In this document: piece by piece, positions 52,475 to 62,115 of the stretch
Numbering within the stretch: position 1 is the first letter of the stretch
Layout of the letters: each line of letters starts with the position of its first letter
Assembly: GCA_001896725.1 (NCBI GenBank)
Contig: MPPA01000018.1
Span: forward strand, 1-64,000
Length of the DNA: 64,000 bases
DNA from: Methanococcoides sp. EBM-47
GTDB lineage: Archaea; Halobacteriota; Methanosarcinia; Methanosarcinales; Methanosarcinaceae
Direction of reading: 5' to 3'
Translations under genes and position numbers: made by a program
Notes under the pieces: generated by a model
What the model saw: the letters and a program-made list of their open reading frames with translations, nothing else
Told to the model about the DNA's origin: nothing
The model's database searches: none

Positions 52475-53278
52475 ATGTTCCTTGATAAAATGCAACAGAT
52501 AAAGGAAGCTCTTGCTTCAAAGAAGGCTGTGGTAGCATTCTCAGGTGGTGTGGACAGTTCTGTTCTCGCTGCCCTTGCCTATGAAGCACTGGGAGATAAT
52601 GCACTGGCAGTTACTATCAATATGTACTCTCTTCCTGAAGGAGAAATACAGGCGGCAAAAGATGTTGCCAGAGAAATAGGAATAAAGCATGAAGTTGTGG
52701 ATTTTGATGAGTTCAATGTGCCCGGTTTTGTCGAGAACTCGCCTGATAGGTGTTACCACTGCAAGCGAGCCATTCTTGAGATCCTTTTAAGGGTTGCTGA
52801 AGAGAAAGGATATGAAGTTGTGATAGAGGGCACGAACATCACAGAAACACAAGGTCATCGGCCTGGAATGCGGGCTGTTACAGAAAAGGCTGGTCGTATC
52901 ATGTCACCCTTTATACAGTTATCAGTGAGCGGAAAAGAGGTCAGACAAATGGCAGAACATATGGGACTTTCAGTTGCTTGGAAGCCTTCATCACCATGCC
53001 TTGCATCACGCATTCCCTATGGAAGGAGGATCACATACAATAACATTGCAAGAGTGAGGTCTGCGGAGGAATATTTATCGACCATCGGCATTGCCCAATT
53101 CAGGGTCCGGGACCATAGAGATATTGCAAGGATAGAAGTAGGGCCGTCTGAACTTCCTGTTGTGCTGCAAAGGAAAGATGATATTGTGAAGGAGCTTAAA
53201 AGACTTGGATACCAGTATGTATCCCTTGATCTAGAAGGTTTCAGGAGTGGAAGTCTTGATGAGGTCCTTAGCAAATGA
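52475..53278 (+). CDS. larE: LarE-type sulfur transferase, three-Cys form
   Basis: A 267-residue PP-loop ATPase: AFSGGVDSSVLA near residue 22, EGTNITETQGHRPGM, and PCLASRIPYGR. LarE adds sulfur to the nickel-pincer nucleotide precursor. In the sacrificial type one Cys gives its sulfur; here Cys93 and Cys96 (RCYHCKRA) with Cys175 fit the variant that binds a [4Fe-4S] cluster and may act catalytically. No larB or larC lies nearby, so the substrate in this organism is open. Overlaps the next gene by 20 bp. Confidence 0.9.
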   Translation: MFLDKMQQIKEALASKKAVVAFSGGVDSSVLAALAYEALGDNALAVTINMYSLPEGEIQAAKDVAREIGIKHEVVDFDEFNVPGFVENSPDRCYHCKRAILEILLRVAEEKGYEVVIEGTNITETQGHRPGMRAVTEKAGRIMSPFIQLSVSGKEVRQMAEHMGLSVAWKPSSPCLASRIPYGRRITYNNIARVRSAEEYLSTIGIAQFRVRDHRDIARIEVGPSELPVVLQRKDDIVKELKRLGYQYVSLDLEGFRSGSLDEVLSK

Positions 53279-53735
53279 TGTTGGCGTCCGGCCTGCCACC
53301 GAGCAGGACATGCAGGATATCAAATGCATTGCTTCCACATATTTCCTGGATACAGGGGGCCTGGAATACAGAGATTGTATTGTGGCAACGCTGGAAAACA
53401 GGATTATTGGCATTGCCTGCTCCAAGTATACGGAATGTCCTGAGCTGCATACCATTGCAGTGCACCCGAATTACAGGGGAAGAGGCATAGGTGCATTACT
53501 TGTCAGATGGCTTGGCCTTACCCTGTTCAAAGGTCATGAACATATCTATGTACGCACTACAGCCCCTGGCTTCTTCAAAAAGAGGGGATTTGTAGCTCTG
53601 CAGAATAATATGAAAAAGGAATTGTGGACAGATTGTGCAGTTTGCGACAGGTTTAACAACTGCAAACAATCTGTTATGCGTCTGGAACTGCGGAGAGGGG
53701 AATATGCTGACAATGGGAATAATCAACACCTATGA
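53259..53735 (+). CDS. GNAT acetyltransferase with C-terminal Cys motif
   Basis: A 158-residue GNAT protein: VRPATEQDMQDI start, the acetyl-CoA-binding PNYRGRGIGALLV loop and APGFFKKRGF. A short C-terminal extension has CAVCDRFNNC, a possible metal site. It starts inside the larE end and its end overlaps the DUF531 start by 32 bp, so the three are expressed together. Substrate unknown. Confidence 0.87.
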   Translation: MRSLANDVGVRPATEQDMQDIKCIASTYFLDTGGLEYRDCIVATLENRIIGIACSKYTECPELHTIAVHPNYRGRGIGALLVRWLGLTLFKGHEHIYVRTTAPGFFKKRGFVALQNNMKKELWTDCAVCDRFNNCKQSVMRLELRRGEYADNGNNQHL

Positions 53736-54252
53736 CAGGATCAAAGTACTTGATGCACATTACCGTGCCATAGCCAGGGCAGCTCCCATCTGCCATGCGT
53801 TCGGATTTCGACTCGCATTATACGACTTTCCTTTCAATATGACTGCTGAAGAACTTGTAGAATATGTTGCTGATAAGACCACCATAGGAGGATCAGGAAA
53901 ATACCTCCGCCTGCTACATGAAAATGGCCATTTCTTTGTGTTCGAGCTGCCTAAAAAAGGCTTTCAGCCTCAGTTCGGCACAGCGGTCGTAACCACTTCC
54001 AGGCCTGAAAAGAAACGTGCCATAACTCCCAATGATATTGCCAACGGTATTCTCAAAAAAAGCTCATACCTGCTTCTTGTGGGACTTGGCAGGAAAGGCC
54101 TCCCCAAAGAGACATTCGAACAGGCTCCCCTACATCTGGACATTACCTCAGCCGGTATATCCCTGGAAACCTGTACAGCCATCGGATGCATTCCTGCGTA
54201 TATAATGGGCATAGTGCATACCATACAAAGCCCTGGCTTAGAAAATAAATAG
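53704..54252 (+). CDS. DUF531 family archaeal protein
   Basis: A 182-residue archaeal protein: GIINTYDRIKVLDAHYRAIA, CHAFGFRLALYDFPF and KKSSYLLLVGLGRKGLPK, then EQAPLHLDITSAGISLETC. The layout recalls a Rossmann- or SPOUT-like nucleotide-binding protein, but I know no assigned activity. ATG at 53704 has GAGGGGA upstream; ATG at 53713 is an alternative. Third gene of the larE-GNAT-DUF531 operon. Confidence 0.82.
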   Translation: MLTMGIINTYDRIKVLDAHYRAIARAAPICHAFGFRLALYDFPFNMTAEELVEYVADKTTIGGSGKYLRLLHENGHFFVFELPKKGFQPQFGTAVVTTSRPEKKRAITPNDIANGILKKSSYLLLVGLGRKGLPKETFEQAPLHLDITSAGISLETCTAIGCIPAYIMGIVHTIQSPGLENK

Positions 54253-54292
54253 GTGTAAAAGAAAAATAGAAGTTAATAGCAAAACAATGCCC

Positions 54293-54892
54293 TTACTTCC
54301 TGCGCATGAACACGAACGCAAGTCCAAGTATCGCTGCTATGGGCAGGGCGACTGTCGGGAACTCCGGGATCTCTCCACCATTGCAACTATTACCAGCGAT
54401 TAAATCGCTCTTCTCTCCAGTCTCTAGCGGTGGGTCCAATTCTTTTACATGTGCAGCTGCTACATGACCATTGTCTCCATAAGGCAGTTTTTCAGATGGC
54501 AGATCAACTGGAACAATTACCATTACAATATTTTTTTGTTCCCCCGTTGCATGAAAACCTGTAGCGAACTTGTCAAAACCGTCTGGCTGAAAGCTACCGG
54601 TCATTAAATCGAATTTATACCCAGTATTATTATTGACAGTATATGTCGGATATCCGTAGATGTTATTACTATCACTGGATGGAACGGTCAAGAATACTTT
54701 ATCTATATTACCTTTCATTGGATATTTAAGCAGGAAGGTCACTTTACCAGACTGTGCATCTACCAGAACAATAAGGTCATCATATTTATTTTCATTATTT
54801 TGGTCCAATAGATACATTGTTCCAGCACTTACACCTCCCACCATGGCAAAAAGCACTGCAATTATTCCAATAATCTGTAATGCCTTTCTCAT
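54293..54892 (-). CDS. Secreted protein with PEF-CTERM sorting signal
   Basis: A 199-residue secreted protein: signal peptide (MRKALQIIGIIAVLFAMVGG), a beta-rich domain of about 130 residues without a recognised family, then IPEFPTVALPIAAILGLAFV and terminal Arg-Arg-Lys, the PEF-CTERM pattern recognised by an archaeosortase. ATG at 54892 with AGGTGG upstream. Likely surface-anchored; no ligand can be named. Confidence 0.8.
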   Translation of the reverse strand: MRKALQIIGIIAVLFAMVGGVSAGTMYLLDQNNENKYDDLIVLVDAQSGKVTFLLKYPMKGNIDKVFLTVPSSDSNNIYGYPTYTVNNNTGYKFDLMTGSFQPDGFDKFATGFHATGEQKNIVMVIVPVDLPSEKLPYGDNGHVAAAHVKELDPPLETGEKSDLIAGNSCNGGEIPEFPTVALPIAAILGLAFVFMRRK

Positions 54893-55097
54893 ATCAACCA
54901 CCTATTTTTCAATCACACGGTTAGTGTTAGCTTTGGAGTTATTTAAAAATATCGAAAATGTGTGCAACGTATTAATATTTAAATATGTTTCAAAAATAAA
55001 TACGATGATACTTGCGGCCCTTAACAAAAAAATAGATATTATCTGTGCAATTTAGCACGTGTTGGTGGCATAAAAAACGGAACTGATAAAAAGGCTT

Positions 55098-56576
55098 TCA
55101 AAGCTTCGGAGAAGGGGTCTTGCGTAACCAGTCGATATCCGACTGGTATAGTTCGCGCAGGTCCTTAAGGTCCAACTTAAGCATTGCCAGACGGCTTACT
55201 CCCAAACCCCATGCAAGGACAGGGTATTTGATACCAAGGGGGTGGGTAACTTCCTTTCTGAACACACCTGCGCCCCCAAGCTCTACCCAGCCCAGACCTT
55301 CAACGTATACCTCAGGTTCCACACTAGGCTCTGTATATGGGAAATAACCTGGCCTGAAGCGCACATCCTTGAACCCCATCCTGTGATAGAACTCAGAAAG
55401 CAAACCAAGCAGATTGGCAAAGGTAATACCCTTATCCATTACCACACCCTCCAGTTGTTCGAATTCCGGGGTGTGGGTTGGATCAATGGTTTCCCTGCGG
55501 TATGCGCGGTCGATGGAGAAGGCCTTGATCGGAGGTTTTGGATTATCTGCAAGATATTTGATGGTCACAGCAGTTGTATGAGTCCTTAGAACGTTCTTGC
55601 AGGCGATCTCCTCACTCCAGTTACCTCCCCAGCCCTTTGAGCCAATCTCCCCTCCATGCTCATGCATGGCACGCACTTTATCCTTGTATTCGGCCGGAAG
55701 TTCCGATGTTCCTTTAAGATGGAACGTATCCTGCATTTCCCTTGCAGGATGATCCTGTGGCTGGAACAACGCATCAAAGTTCCAAAATGAGCTCTGTACA
55801 ATATCCCCTTTTATTTCAGTGAAACCCATTTCCAGAAATATCTGACGCATCTGGTCGATAAGGCGCTGATACGGATGAACTTTAGCACCGTAAATAATGC
55901 GGGGCGATGTGTGAATATCATAAGGTCTGAACTTTTTCTCTTTCCATTCCCCGCTTTTGATCATCTCTGAAGTGATTTGAGCAATCTCTTCTTCCAGAGT
56001 GATACCATCCCTCACAAGCTCCTCACCATCAGCAGTGATCCTGAAGGTCCGCAGCTTTTTCTCATTTCTGTTTACCAGCTTACGCTTTATAAGCTCCTGG
56101 ACAATGGAACTGGCCACTCCCAGCTGTTCCGATGTTACCTCCCCATTGCTCAAACTAATAAGGGCCTTTTCATCATCACCAATGTCTGCCTTGCCCAAAG
56201 GTATCACATTCCCCTGTTCTATATTTGCCCATCCCTTGCGGCGAAGCCATCCTGTAGCGATGCTTACGATTTTTGGTGATACTTTTTCCTTCAGCTCTTC
56301 CAGAGAAGTTGGGCCAGATATGGCTAATATCATTTGTCTCTCAGGAAGACCAGACCTTGCATACTCTTCACCTTCAGATGTCAGGTTGTAAGTTTCTATA
56401 ACCTGTTCCAGTACATCAACAAGCCCTTTCTCCTGAAGCATAAAAGCAGACTGGATAACTGTTTCGACCTTCAGTCCGGAGATCTGCGCAAGTTCTGCTG
56501 GAGCTAAATTACCTTGCTTTCCCAAATCTATCAGAACAATTTTCTCGTTAGTGGTTAGATTATACTGGTGGTTCAT
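55098..56576 (-). CDS. pheS: Phenylalanyl-tRNA synthetase alpha subunit
   Basis: A 492-residue archaeal PheS: an N-terminal winged-helix region (about 1-200), the class II core with [52 protein letters not shown] and [14 protein letters not shown]. It charges tRNA-Phe with PheT, which is not in the window. ATG at 56576 follows AAGGTG; the longer frame from 56639 runs into trpS. It begins 28 bp after trpS. Confidence 0.95.
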   Translation of the reverse strand: MNHQYNLTTNEKIVLIDLGKQGNLAPAELAQISGLKVETVIQSAFMLQEKGLVDVLEQVIETYNLTSEGEEYARSGLPERQMILAISGPTSLEELKEKVSPKIVSIATGWLRRKGWANIEQGNVIPLGKADIGDDEKALISLSNGEVTSEQLGVASSIVQELIKRKLVNRNEKKLRTFRITADGEELVRDGITLEEEIAQITSEMIKSGEWKEKKFRPYDIHTSPRIIYGAKVHPYQRLIDQMRQIFLEMGFTEIKGDIVQSSFWNFDALFQPQDHPAREMQDTFHLKGTSELPAEYKDKVRAMHEHGGEIGSKGWGGNWSEEIACKNVLRTHTTAVTIKYLADNPKPPIKAFSIDRAYRRETIDPTHTPEFEQLEGVVMDKGITFANLLGLLSEFYHRMGFKDVRFRPGYFPYTEPSVEPEVYVEGLGWVELGGAGVFRKEVTHPLGIKYPVLAWGLGVSRLAMLKLDLKDLRELYQSDIDWLRKTPSPKL

Positions 56577-56604
56577 TGTCACACCTTCTGAGCGATCATT
56601 GAGT

Positions 56605-57903
56605 TCATAAGAGATATTCATCAAGTCTTTCCCTGGCAAGCTCTCTTTTCTCTTGATGGTCCTTCAGGAACTTTTCCATTTTCTCAGCGGCCAGGTTCTT
56701 ACAACTACCACAGTTCCTCTGCCCTGTAACACATTCCTCATATATCTGCGAAAGCTCCTGATCATCTTCTATGAGATGGAAAAGCAAAAGCTCGTATACG
56801 GAGCATTTGTCAGGTTCACCGCCCAGTTTCTTTTGCTCTTCCAGGCTTATGCGTCCCCCGGTCTTTGCACGTTTTATCTTTTTTGAACCTTCTTTTGGCT
56901 CATCAAGAAGAGCTATATGGCTCTCAGGGGTACTGCTTGACATCTTCCCACCCTGCAGGCCAGACATGAAACGGTGATAAGTAGCTGCAGGAGGAATAAA
57001 TGCATAACCTCCATAACGAAGCTCGACATCCCTTATCATCCTTATCAATTCTTCAAAGTCTTCAGCATCAAGAACATCCAGATGACCTTCAAAGAGTTTT
57101 GTGCCGCCAGGGATCTGGTCGGCCAGTTCTTCAAGTGCCTCCCGGGGAGCTGCTTTGCTGCGTATGCTGAAATAATGTTTCCCGTTTTTATCCTCTCTGC
57201 CTTCTATTTTGAACATGTTCATCTTATGACCAAGCCCTCGGGTAAGACGGATATGCGGGTCCTGATCAGCACCTACTGGTACAACGGTCGGCTTTGGTCC
57301 ACCATACTCTTCAAGCTGGGGATGAAGTATATCAGCACTTTGCGTTACTGCACTTACCATATGGGAAACGCTTGTTTCCCCGGTGAACCCATAGATAGCA
57401 CTCAATTCTGAATAATTTACCTTGGAACCGAGCTCGAAAGAAAGGTCTTTCACATTATTTGAATCGGATTGGAAATAAATGTGTCCATGAGGTTCAAAAC
57501 CAAGGGCAATGAGACTTAAGATATACTCATTGATGCCCGTATCCCGACATTTCTTCCATGAGGTCCCCCTTACGGAATAAGCTTCACGGTCAGCTATACC
57601 TACAAATGCATCAGCACCTTTCTGCTGATGCCATATTATCTCTTCCATAACCATCTTATGCCCAAGGTGTATCCTTCCGGAGGGCATGAAACCGCTCATA
57701 ACAGCGAACGGCCTTTTATTCTGTATTGCATCAAGTATACGATCATAACTTCGATGACCGAAGATCACTTTTCTACGCATTAATCTATGAGGGTCCTCTA
57801 TACGAGAATATAGGTCATCGAACGGCATTATACCAAATTCCTCAAATAATTTGGAATAATCTTCGACATTAGTTGAGCTCCACGGATCAAGTTTTACATT
57901 CAT
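56605..57903 (-). CDS. trpS: Tryptophanyl-tRNA synthetase
   Basis: A 432-residue class I synthetase of the archaeal/eukaryotic type. The HIGH-like motif is seen in [14 protein letters not shown], the KMSKS equivalent in [11 protein letters not shown], and [15 protein letters not shown] binds tryptophan/tRNA side. Charges tRNA-Trp. First gene of trpS-pheS; TATA-like sequence lies at about 57930-57940. Confidence 0.95.
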   Translation of the reverse strand: MNVKLDPWSSTNVEDYSKLFEEFGIMPFDDLYSRIEDPHRLMRRKVIFGHRSYDRILDAIQNKRPFAVMSGFMPSGRIHLGHKMVMEEIIWHQQKGADAFVGIADREAYSVRGTSWKKCRDTGINEYILSLIALGFEPHGHIYFQSDSNNVKDLSFELGSKVNYSELSAIYGFTGETSVSHMVSAVTQSADILHPQLEEYGGPKPTVVPVGADQDPHIRLTRGLGHKMNMFKIEGREDKNGKHYFSIRSKAAPREALEELADQIPGGTKLFEGHLDVLDAEDFEELIRMIRDVELRYGGYAFIPPAATYHRFMSGLQGGKMSSSTPESHIALLDEPKEGSKKIKRAKTGGRISLEEQKKLGGEPDKCSVYELLLFHLIEDDQELSQIYEECVTGQRNCGSCKNLAAEKMEKFLKDHQEKRELARERLDEYLL

Positions 57904-58012
57904 GAGAGATCTGTGTCCTGTTTATATCACTATATATCATTGTGCCCCTGGCAATGGTAGAAACACGTAATTATATGTAAATGTTCTTATTACAGACAAA
58001 AAAGATTAAGAG

Positions 58013-59221
58013 CTATTTTTTCATCAGCCTGAAATCATATGGTGCCAACCCATCTTGCAGTATATTACTAACTTGTCCAAGAAATGCAGGTTCATGCATT
58101 TTGCAAGTATAACGTTCTCCTCTGTAATGTGGACTTTTACGCATCCTTTTCCATATGGTCTTCAGTGATTCTTCACAGACATTACCATAACTGAGCGGAA
58201 TATAAGGACATGGTTTCACAGAACCTTCAACACATATGTGTAGCCAGCGCTGGCCAGCCATGCATCCCAGCATCTGGCCTTCAAAATAAGTATTTGCAAA
58301 GATGCGTGGACCATCCTTTGAGGAATTGATGCGCTTATACATATCCAAAATCTTTTTACGCTGCTGATCGGAAAGTATCGGATCGTCAGGCATCTTAGGG
58401 ATGCTTTCCCATAAAGAGAATTCATGCACTCCCAGAGATGTTGCCATTTCATACATTGCAGGCAGTTCGTCTATGTTCCTGGGAGATACATGGGTACACA
58501 TTGTGACCAGAAGCCCTTCCTCAAGTCCCATTTTAATAGCAGAGGTGGCTTTTTCAAAAGCACCTTCGAGTCTGCGGACCTCATCATGCTTTTGTGGTTC
58601 AGTGGAATAAATGCTCACAAGAAGATTGTACAAACCTGCTTCTTTCAGTCTTCTTGCGGTCTCTGGTGTCATTTCAGTACCCGGAGTATACATATTGACA
58701 ATGGCACGCTCTTTATCAACATATTCTATAAGCTCGAATATGTCCTCGCGAAGCATGGGATCCCCTTCAGTGAAAGTGATTATGAAAGCTCCCATGTCCA
58801 GTGCTTCATCAATTACTTTTTTCACTGCCGATGTGTCAAGTTCGCCCTCCCCTCCACTTATAACACAATGAGCACACTGGCATTTACATTTGCGTGTGAT
58901 CTCAAAAGATACGGTCTCTGGTACATATCTTCCAAGTGCGATCTGGATCTCAGCAAGCAATAATCTGTTAAAAGCTTTACTGGGTATGGGGGGAAGCCAT
59001 GTGGAAGCAACAATAAAATCTTCTGTTACAAGAGCTGGTTTTTCTTCAATAAGACGGGAGTTGATGCTATCCAGAAAAGGAGTACATGGTCTTTTAAGAC
59101 CACCTTTTGCTTCTAGTTTGACAAATGTTTCTTTCTTATGTAACTTAATGGTAAGCCCTGGAATAGATACAAGAGTGACGGCAGCTTCTGGAGTTTTCGA
59201 AGGCTGTTCAGTAGAATTCAT
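58013..59221 (-). CDS. Radical SAM protein with SPASM-like C-terminus
   Basis: A 402-residue radical SAM protein. About 110 residues precede the cluster motif CKCQCAHC (C-x3-C-x2-C within ITRKCKCQCAHCVI); TEGDPMLREDI is the GGEP equivalent. The C-terminal part has CMAGQRW, CVEGSVKPCPYIP and C in YTCKMH, likely auxiliary cluster ligands. The reaction is unknown; relatives modify peptides or tetrapyrroles. Its ATG overlaps the stop of the KaiC-like gene (ATGA), so the two work together. Confidence 0.85.
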   Translation of the reverse strand: MNSTEQPSKTPEAAVTLVSIPGLTIKLHKKETFVKLEAKGGLKRPCTPFLDSINSRLIEEKPALVTEDFIVASTWLPPIPSKAFNRLLLAEIQIALGRYVPETVSFEITRKCKCQCAHCVISGGEGELDTSAVKKVIDEALDMGAFIITFTEGDPMLREDIFELIEYVDKERAIVNMYTPGTEMTPETARRLKEAGLYNLLVSIYSTEPQKHDEVRRLEGAFEKATSAIKMGLEEGLLVTMCTHVSPRNIDELPAMYEMATSLGVHEFSLWESIPKMPDDPILSDQQRKKILDMYKRINSSKDGPRIFANTYFEGQMLGCMAGQRWLHICVEGSVKPCPYIPLSYGNVCEESLKTIWKRMRKSPHYRGERYTCKMHEPAFLGQVSNILQDGLAPYDFRLMKK

Positions 59222-59997
59222 TGATATTCTCCTTTTTTTGAGGGAGTATTGCAGAAAATGTCTGCTTTCTCACATAGGAGGGAACCATGAGGATCAACAA
59301 CCAGTCCTGCATCAGTGATCCTATAACGATGTATGGATTCATCGTGTTTGACACCCCTCATTTTGAGGACCTCTATGAGACGGAACTTTTCATTTCCGAT
59401 CCTTGACGTATTAAGGGAAATAACACCCTCTGCAAGATACTCCTCCACATTGAAAGTATCTTGCACATATTTATTTTCACTTGAGATAAGGGTTGTGCAA
59501 CACATATTCTCTATATTCTTTATAAATTCCAGCAGTATGAACCTGATATTGACCGGATCATGTGACATCTTCAGTGTTGTGATAGAATCAATGAAAAGAC
59601 GTTTTGCACCGATCTGTTGTACATTATGATATATCTGATTGAGAACGCTTTCAAGCGTCATTTCCTCAGTATCTATCTTTTCATATGTCATTGATCGCTT
59701 TATGTATCTGCTATACTTCAGTGGATCAATGCGGACTATCCTTAGCTTGTTCTCCTTTATCAGCCTTTCAAGATCCCAGTTATGTCGCCACATATTACGC
59801 ATTATTCTGGCGGGTGATTCATCAAAGGTAACATAAACACCAGTATCATTGTATCTGGTAATACCTTCATAAAGATACTGTACCCCAAAAGTAGATTTGC
59901 CTGCTCCTGGTCCTCCGATGATCAGAATGACATCGTCTTCGATAAAGCCGCCTTCGATCAATTCGTCAAAACCAGGTATTCCTGTAGGCACTCTCAT
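59218..59997 (-). CDS. KaiC/RAD55-like ATPase paired with a radical SAM protein
   Basis: A 259-residue RecA-superfamily ATPase: VPTGIPGFDELIEGGF and Walker A IGGPGAGKSTFG at the N-terminus, KRLFIDSITTLK as the Walker B strand, and a C-terminal half lacking a second KaiC domain. Family members act as regulatory or signalling ATPases in archaea. Directly upstream lies a perfect 14-bp dyad; the gene overlaps the radical SAM gene by 4 bp. Confidence 0.87.
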   Translation of the reverse strand: MRVPTGIPGFDELIEGGFIEDDVILIIGGPGAGKSTFGVQYLYEGITRYNDTGVYVTFDESPARIMRNMWRHNWDLERLIKENKLRIVRIDPLKYSRYIKRSMTYEKIDTEEMTLESVLNQIYHNVQQIGAKRLFIDSITTLKMSHDPVNIRFILLEFIKNIENMCCTTLISSENKYVQDTFNVEEYLAEGVISLNTSRIGNEKFRLIEVLKMRGVKHDESIHRYRITDAGLVVDPHGSLLCEKADIFCNTPSKKGEYQ

Positions 59998-60020
59998 AAA
60001 AGACCTTCAAGCAGTATTGT

Positions 60021-60056
60021 ATAGTAAATTATATTCCATGTTATATAATTTACTAT
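60021..60056. promoter_or_regulatory. Perfect 14-bp inverted repeat upstream of KaiC-radical SAM operon
   Basis: ATAGTAAATTATAT (60021-60034) and ATATAATTTACTAT (60043-60056) are exact inverted repeats around an 8-bp spacer, 24 bp upstream of the KaiC-like start. The dyad overlaps the likely TATA element. It may be an operator; a terminator of the upstream aIF2-beta transcript is also possible. Confidence 0.55.
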
Positions 60057-60079
60057 TCCTGCATGCCAGCCTGTGCTCT

Positions 60080-60688
60080 TTAAACCCTTTCTGCAAAAGC
60101 CAGATTTCCACTGATCCTCTTGATCCTGGCTTTAACAGTTTGTCCTTTGGAAGTATTAGGCACGAATATAGTGTATTTGGATAGTTTAGCTATTCCGTCA
60201 CCCTTGGAACCGACCGAATCTATCATCAGTTCATATTCTTTTCCTTCTTCGATCTCATCCTTTGGTGCCTGAGCTACAGCACGTCTCTTTTTGACGGGTC
60301 TGTGACCACCACATGCTGAACATCTGAGCATTAACACCCTATCGACTTTGACAAGTTGCGTATCCGGGCGGCCACATTCTGAACAGATAACATATTCCTC
60401 AACATAGGCATCTATGTTGGATTTTAGCATATCTTTAGTGAAACGCCCTTGGAACACCGCTCTGCTCCCTTCGATCTTACCTGCGGTACCCAGTTCCCGG
60501 GTCAGGTATTTCATCAAATGGTCCGGGTCCCTGTTGAACACATCCGCTATATTGCCAAAATTGTCAAAGATGGTGGTCTTCCCTTCAACCAATACCCTGG
60601 GTTCAGGAATAACAAAACGTTCACCAGCGGTTTCCATATCAGGCAGGTTGGCCAACGCACGGTCAAGCAACTTCTCATAGCTATCCAT
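60080..60688 (-). CDS. Translation initiation factor aIF2 beta with TRAM domain
   Basis: A 202-residue factor. The aIF2-beta core includes [18 protein letters not shown], the helical [13 protein letters not shown], and a zinc ribbon (CSECGRPD and CSACGGHR). The last ~55 residues form a TRAM domain ([19 protein letters not shown]), an RNA-binding fold seen on aIF2-beta in Methanosarcina. It delivers initiator tRNA with the gamma and alpha subunits. Lies 33 bp after rpl10e. Confidence 0.95.
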   Translation of the reverse strand: MDSYEKLLDRALANLPDMETAGERFVIPEPRVLVEGKTTIFDNFGNIADVFNRDPDHLMKYLTRELGTAGKIEGSRAVFQGRFTKDMLKSNIDAYVEEYVICSECGRPDTQLVKVDRVLMLRCSACGGHRPVKKRRAVAQAPKDEIEEGKEYELMIDSVGSKGDGIAKLSKYTIFVPNTSKGQTVKARIKRISGNLAFAERV

Positions 60689-60721
60689 GTCTAATACCTC
60701 AGTAATACCGGATATAAAGAC

Positions 60722-61240
60722 TTACTGCACAAGTTCTAGACCTTGATCTATTACTATTCTCACAGGTGTAGGAAGCTTCTGGCCTGCGCGCCTCAGTGCA
60801 TCCTTAGCGATAACAAAGTTCTCTTTGTTCACAGATATTGTGAAGATCTTCTGACCTGCAGACACCCTGGCAGCGGTTCCCACGTTCTTTCCATAGGCAC
60901 CCCTCATACCACTTGATACACGGTCTGCACCTGCACCAGTTGCCTGTTTGTTCTCCCTTAGTACCTCATGAGGGTATACCCTGAGCTTCAAATGATAACC
61001 AGTACGTCCAGCTACATTCATTATAGTCCTATTAGCAGTTATACGGGCAGCTTCAAGGGCAGTGTGTCTGATTTGACATCTCTCTTTGACAATAAGAGAG
61101 ACCTTTACGGGAAAATCTTCAGTTTTACTACCCATATCGTAGTGGATGACCTGACTTCCAGGAACACCACCCATATATTTTCTGCGGGTGAACGAACGTT
61201 GTCTGACGTTCCTGTACATACTTGCTGGCTTTCTTACCAT
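60722..61240 (-). CDS. rpl10e: 50S ribosomal protein uL16 (L10e)
   Basis: A 172-residue archaeal L10e/uL16: [21 protein letters not shown], then the [20 protein letters not shown]-terminus. AAAGGAG lies directly upstream. The 5' region holds a 6-bp CCTCTG/CAGAGG hairpin at 61328-61354. Operon with aIF2-beta. Confidence 0.95.
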   Translation of the reverse strand: MVRKPASMYRNVRQRSFTRRKYMGGVPGSQVIHYDMGSKTEDFPVKVSLIVKERCQIRHTALEAARITANRTIMNVAGRTGYHLKLRVYPHEVLRENKQATGAGADRVSSGMRGAYGKNVGTAARVSAGQKIFTISVNKENFVIAKDALRRAGQKLPTPVRIVIDQGLELVQ

Positions 61241-61456
61241 TAATAAAATCTCCTTTAAATTATGAATAAGTCCTCAGAATAAAACCTGGCTCCTTATAGA
61301 TAATGTTGGTATTTGAACCTGTTGAGCCCTCTGATAAATTACTTGGGGCAGAGGCTGTTCTTTTACTACCTTGGGGTTTATAAGTCTTATTCCTCAATAT
61401 ATACATGTGCTGAGTATCGAGCGGTTCATATAGTTTACTCATATATAATCACTTGT

Positions 61457-62002
61457 ATGGAATCCTCAATTCCCATGTCCCACAAACAACGTATAAAAAG
61501 GAACATACGGTTTGCGCTCATAACCGTTTCAACATCACGGTTCAAAAAATATGGTTCTGCTAAATCTCCACAAGAGGCTGAAGACCTGTCTGGAGATCGT
61601 ATGTATACTCTGATAAAAGAGAGCGGGCATGAGATCATATCCTATTCATTGGTTCCCGACGACCCTGCCTCCATCCGGGACCTGATATCCAGTATGCTGG
61701 GTGAAGATGTGGATGTGATAGTAACCTGCGGAGGTACTGGACTAAGTCCCGATGATGTGACCATAGAAGCTATATCTCCCCTGTTCCATAAAAAAATGCA
61801 AGGTTTTGGGGAATATTTCAGGTATCTTAGTATCGGACAAATAGGTAGTTCTGTTGTCCTTACAAGAGCATGTGCAGGTATAGTTGACGATAAAGTGATA
61901 TTTTGTATCCCGGGTTCACCAAAGGCAGTGGACCTCGCATTTTCAGAAGTGATCCTGCCGGAAGCAGGCCATATTTTAAAACATCTTGGAAAGGTAGCAT
62001 AA
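61457..62002 (+). CDS. moaB: MoaB/Mog-type molybdopterin adenylyltransferase
   Basis: A 181-residue MoaB-family protein: IRFALITVSTSRF, DVIVTCGGTGLSPDDVT and FCIPGSPKAVDLAF. It adenylates molybdopterin before metal insertion by MoeA; MoeA is at the right edge of the window. A TATA element (CATATATAAT) lies about 15-20 bp upstream, so the transcript may begin close to ATG 61457 or at ATG 61475; both give leaderless or near-leaderless starts. Confidence 0.92.
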   Translation: MESSIPMSHKQRIKRNIRFALITVSTSRFKKYGSAKSPQEAEDLSGDRMYTLIKESGHEIISYSLVPDDPASIRDLISSMLGEDVDVIVTCGGTGLSPDDVTIEAISPLFHKKMQGFGEYFRYLSIGQIGSSVVLTRACAGIVDDKVIFCIPGSPKAVDLAFSEVILPEAGHILKHLGKVA

Positions 62003-62115
62003 AAAGAACTTCCTATAATACCTATTATATACTAGTAAAGATATTGTACACTGCGACAAATTACCAGGCATATAGACGATAATAGGAAAATATATAATAG
62101 CTCAGAAGGTTGCGC

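Noticed and set aside
61260-61442. Minus-strand 60-codon frame and tRNA-like GGTTCAAATACC segment upstream of rpl10e
   Set aside because: The T-loop closing pair is wrong, no acceptor or anticodon arm can be built, and the protein composition is low-complexity without a ribosome site; it is the leader of rpl10e.
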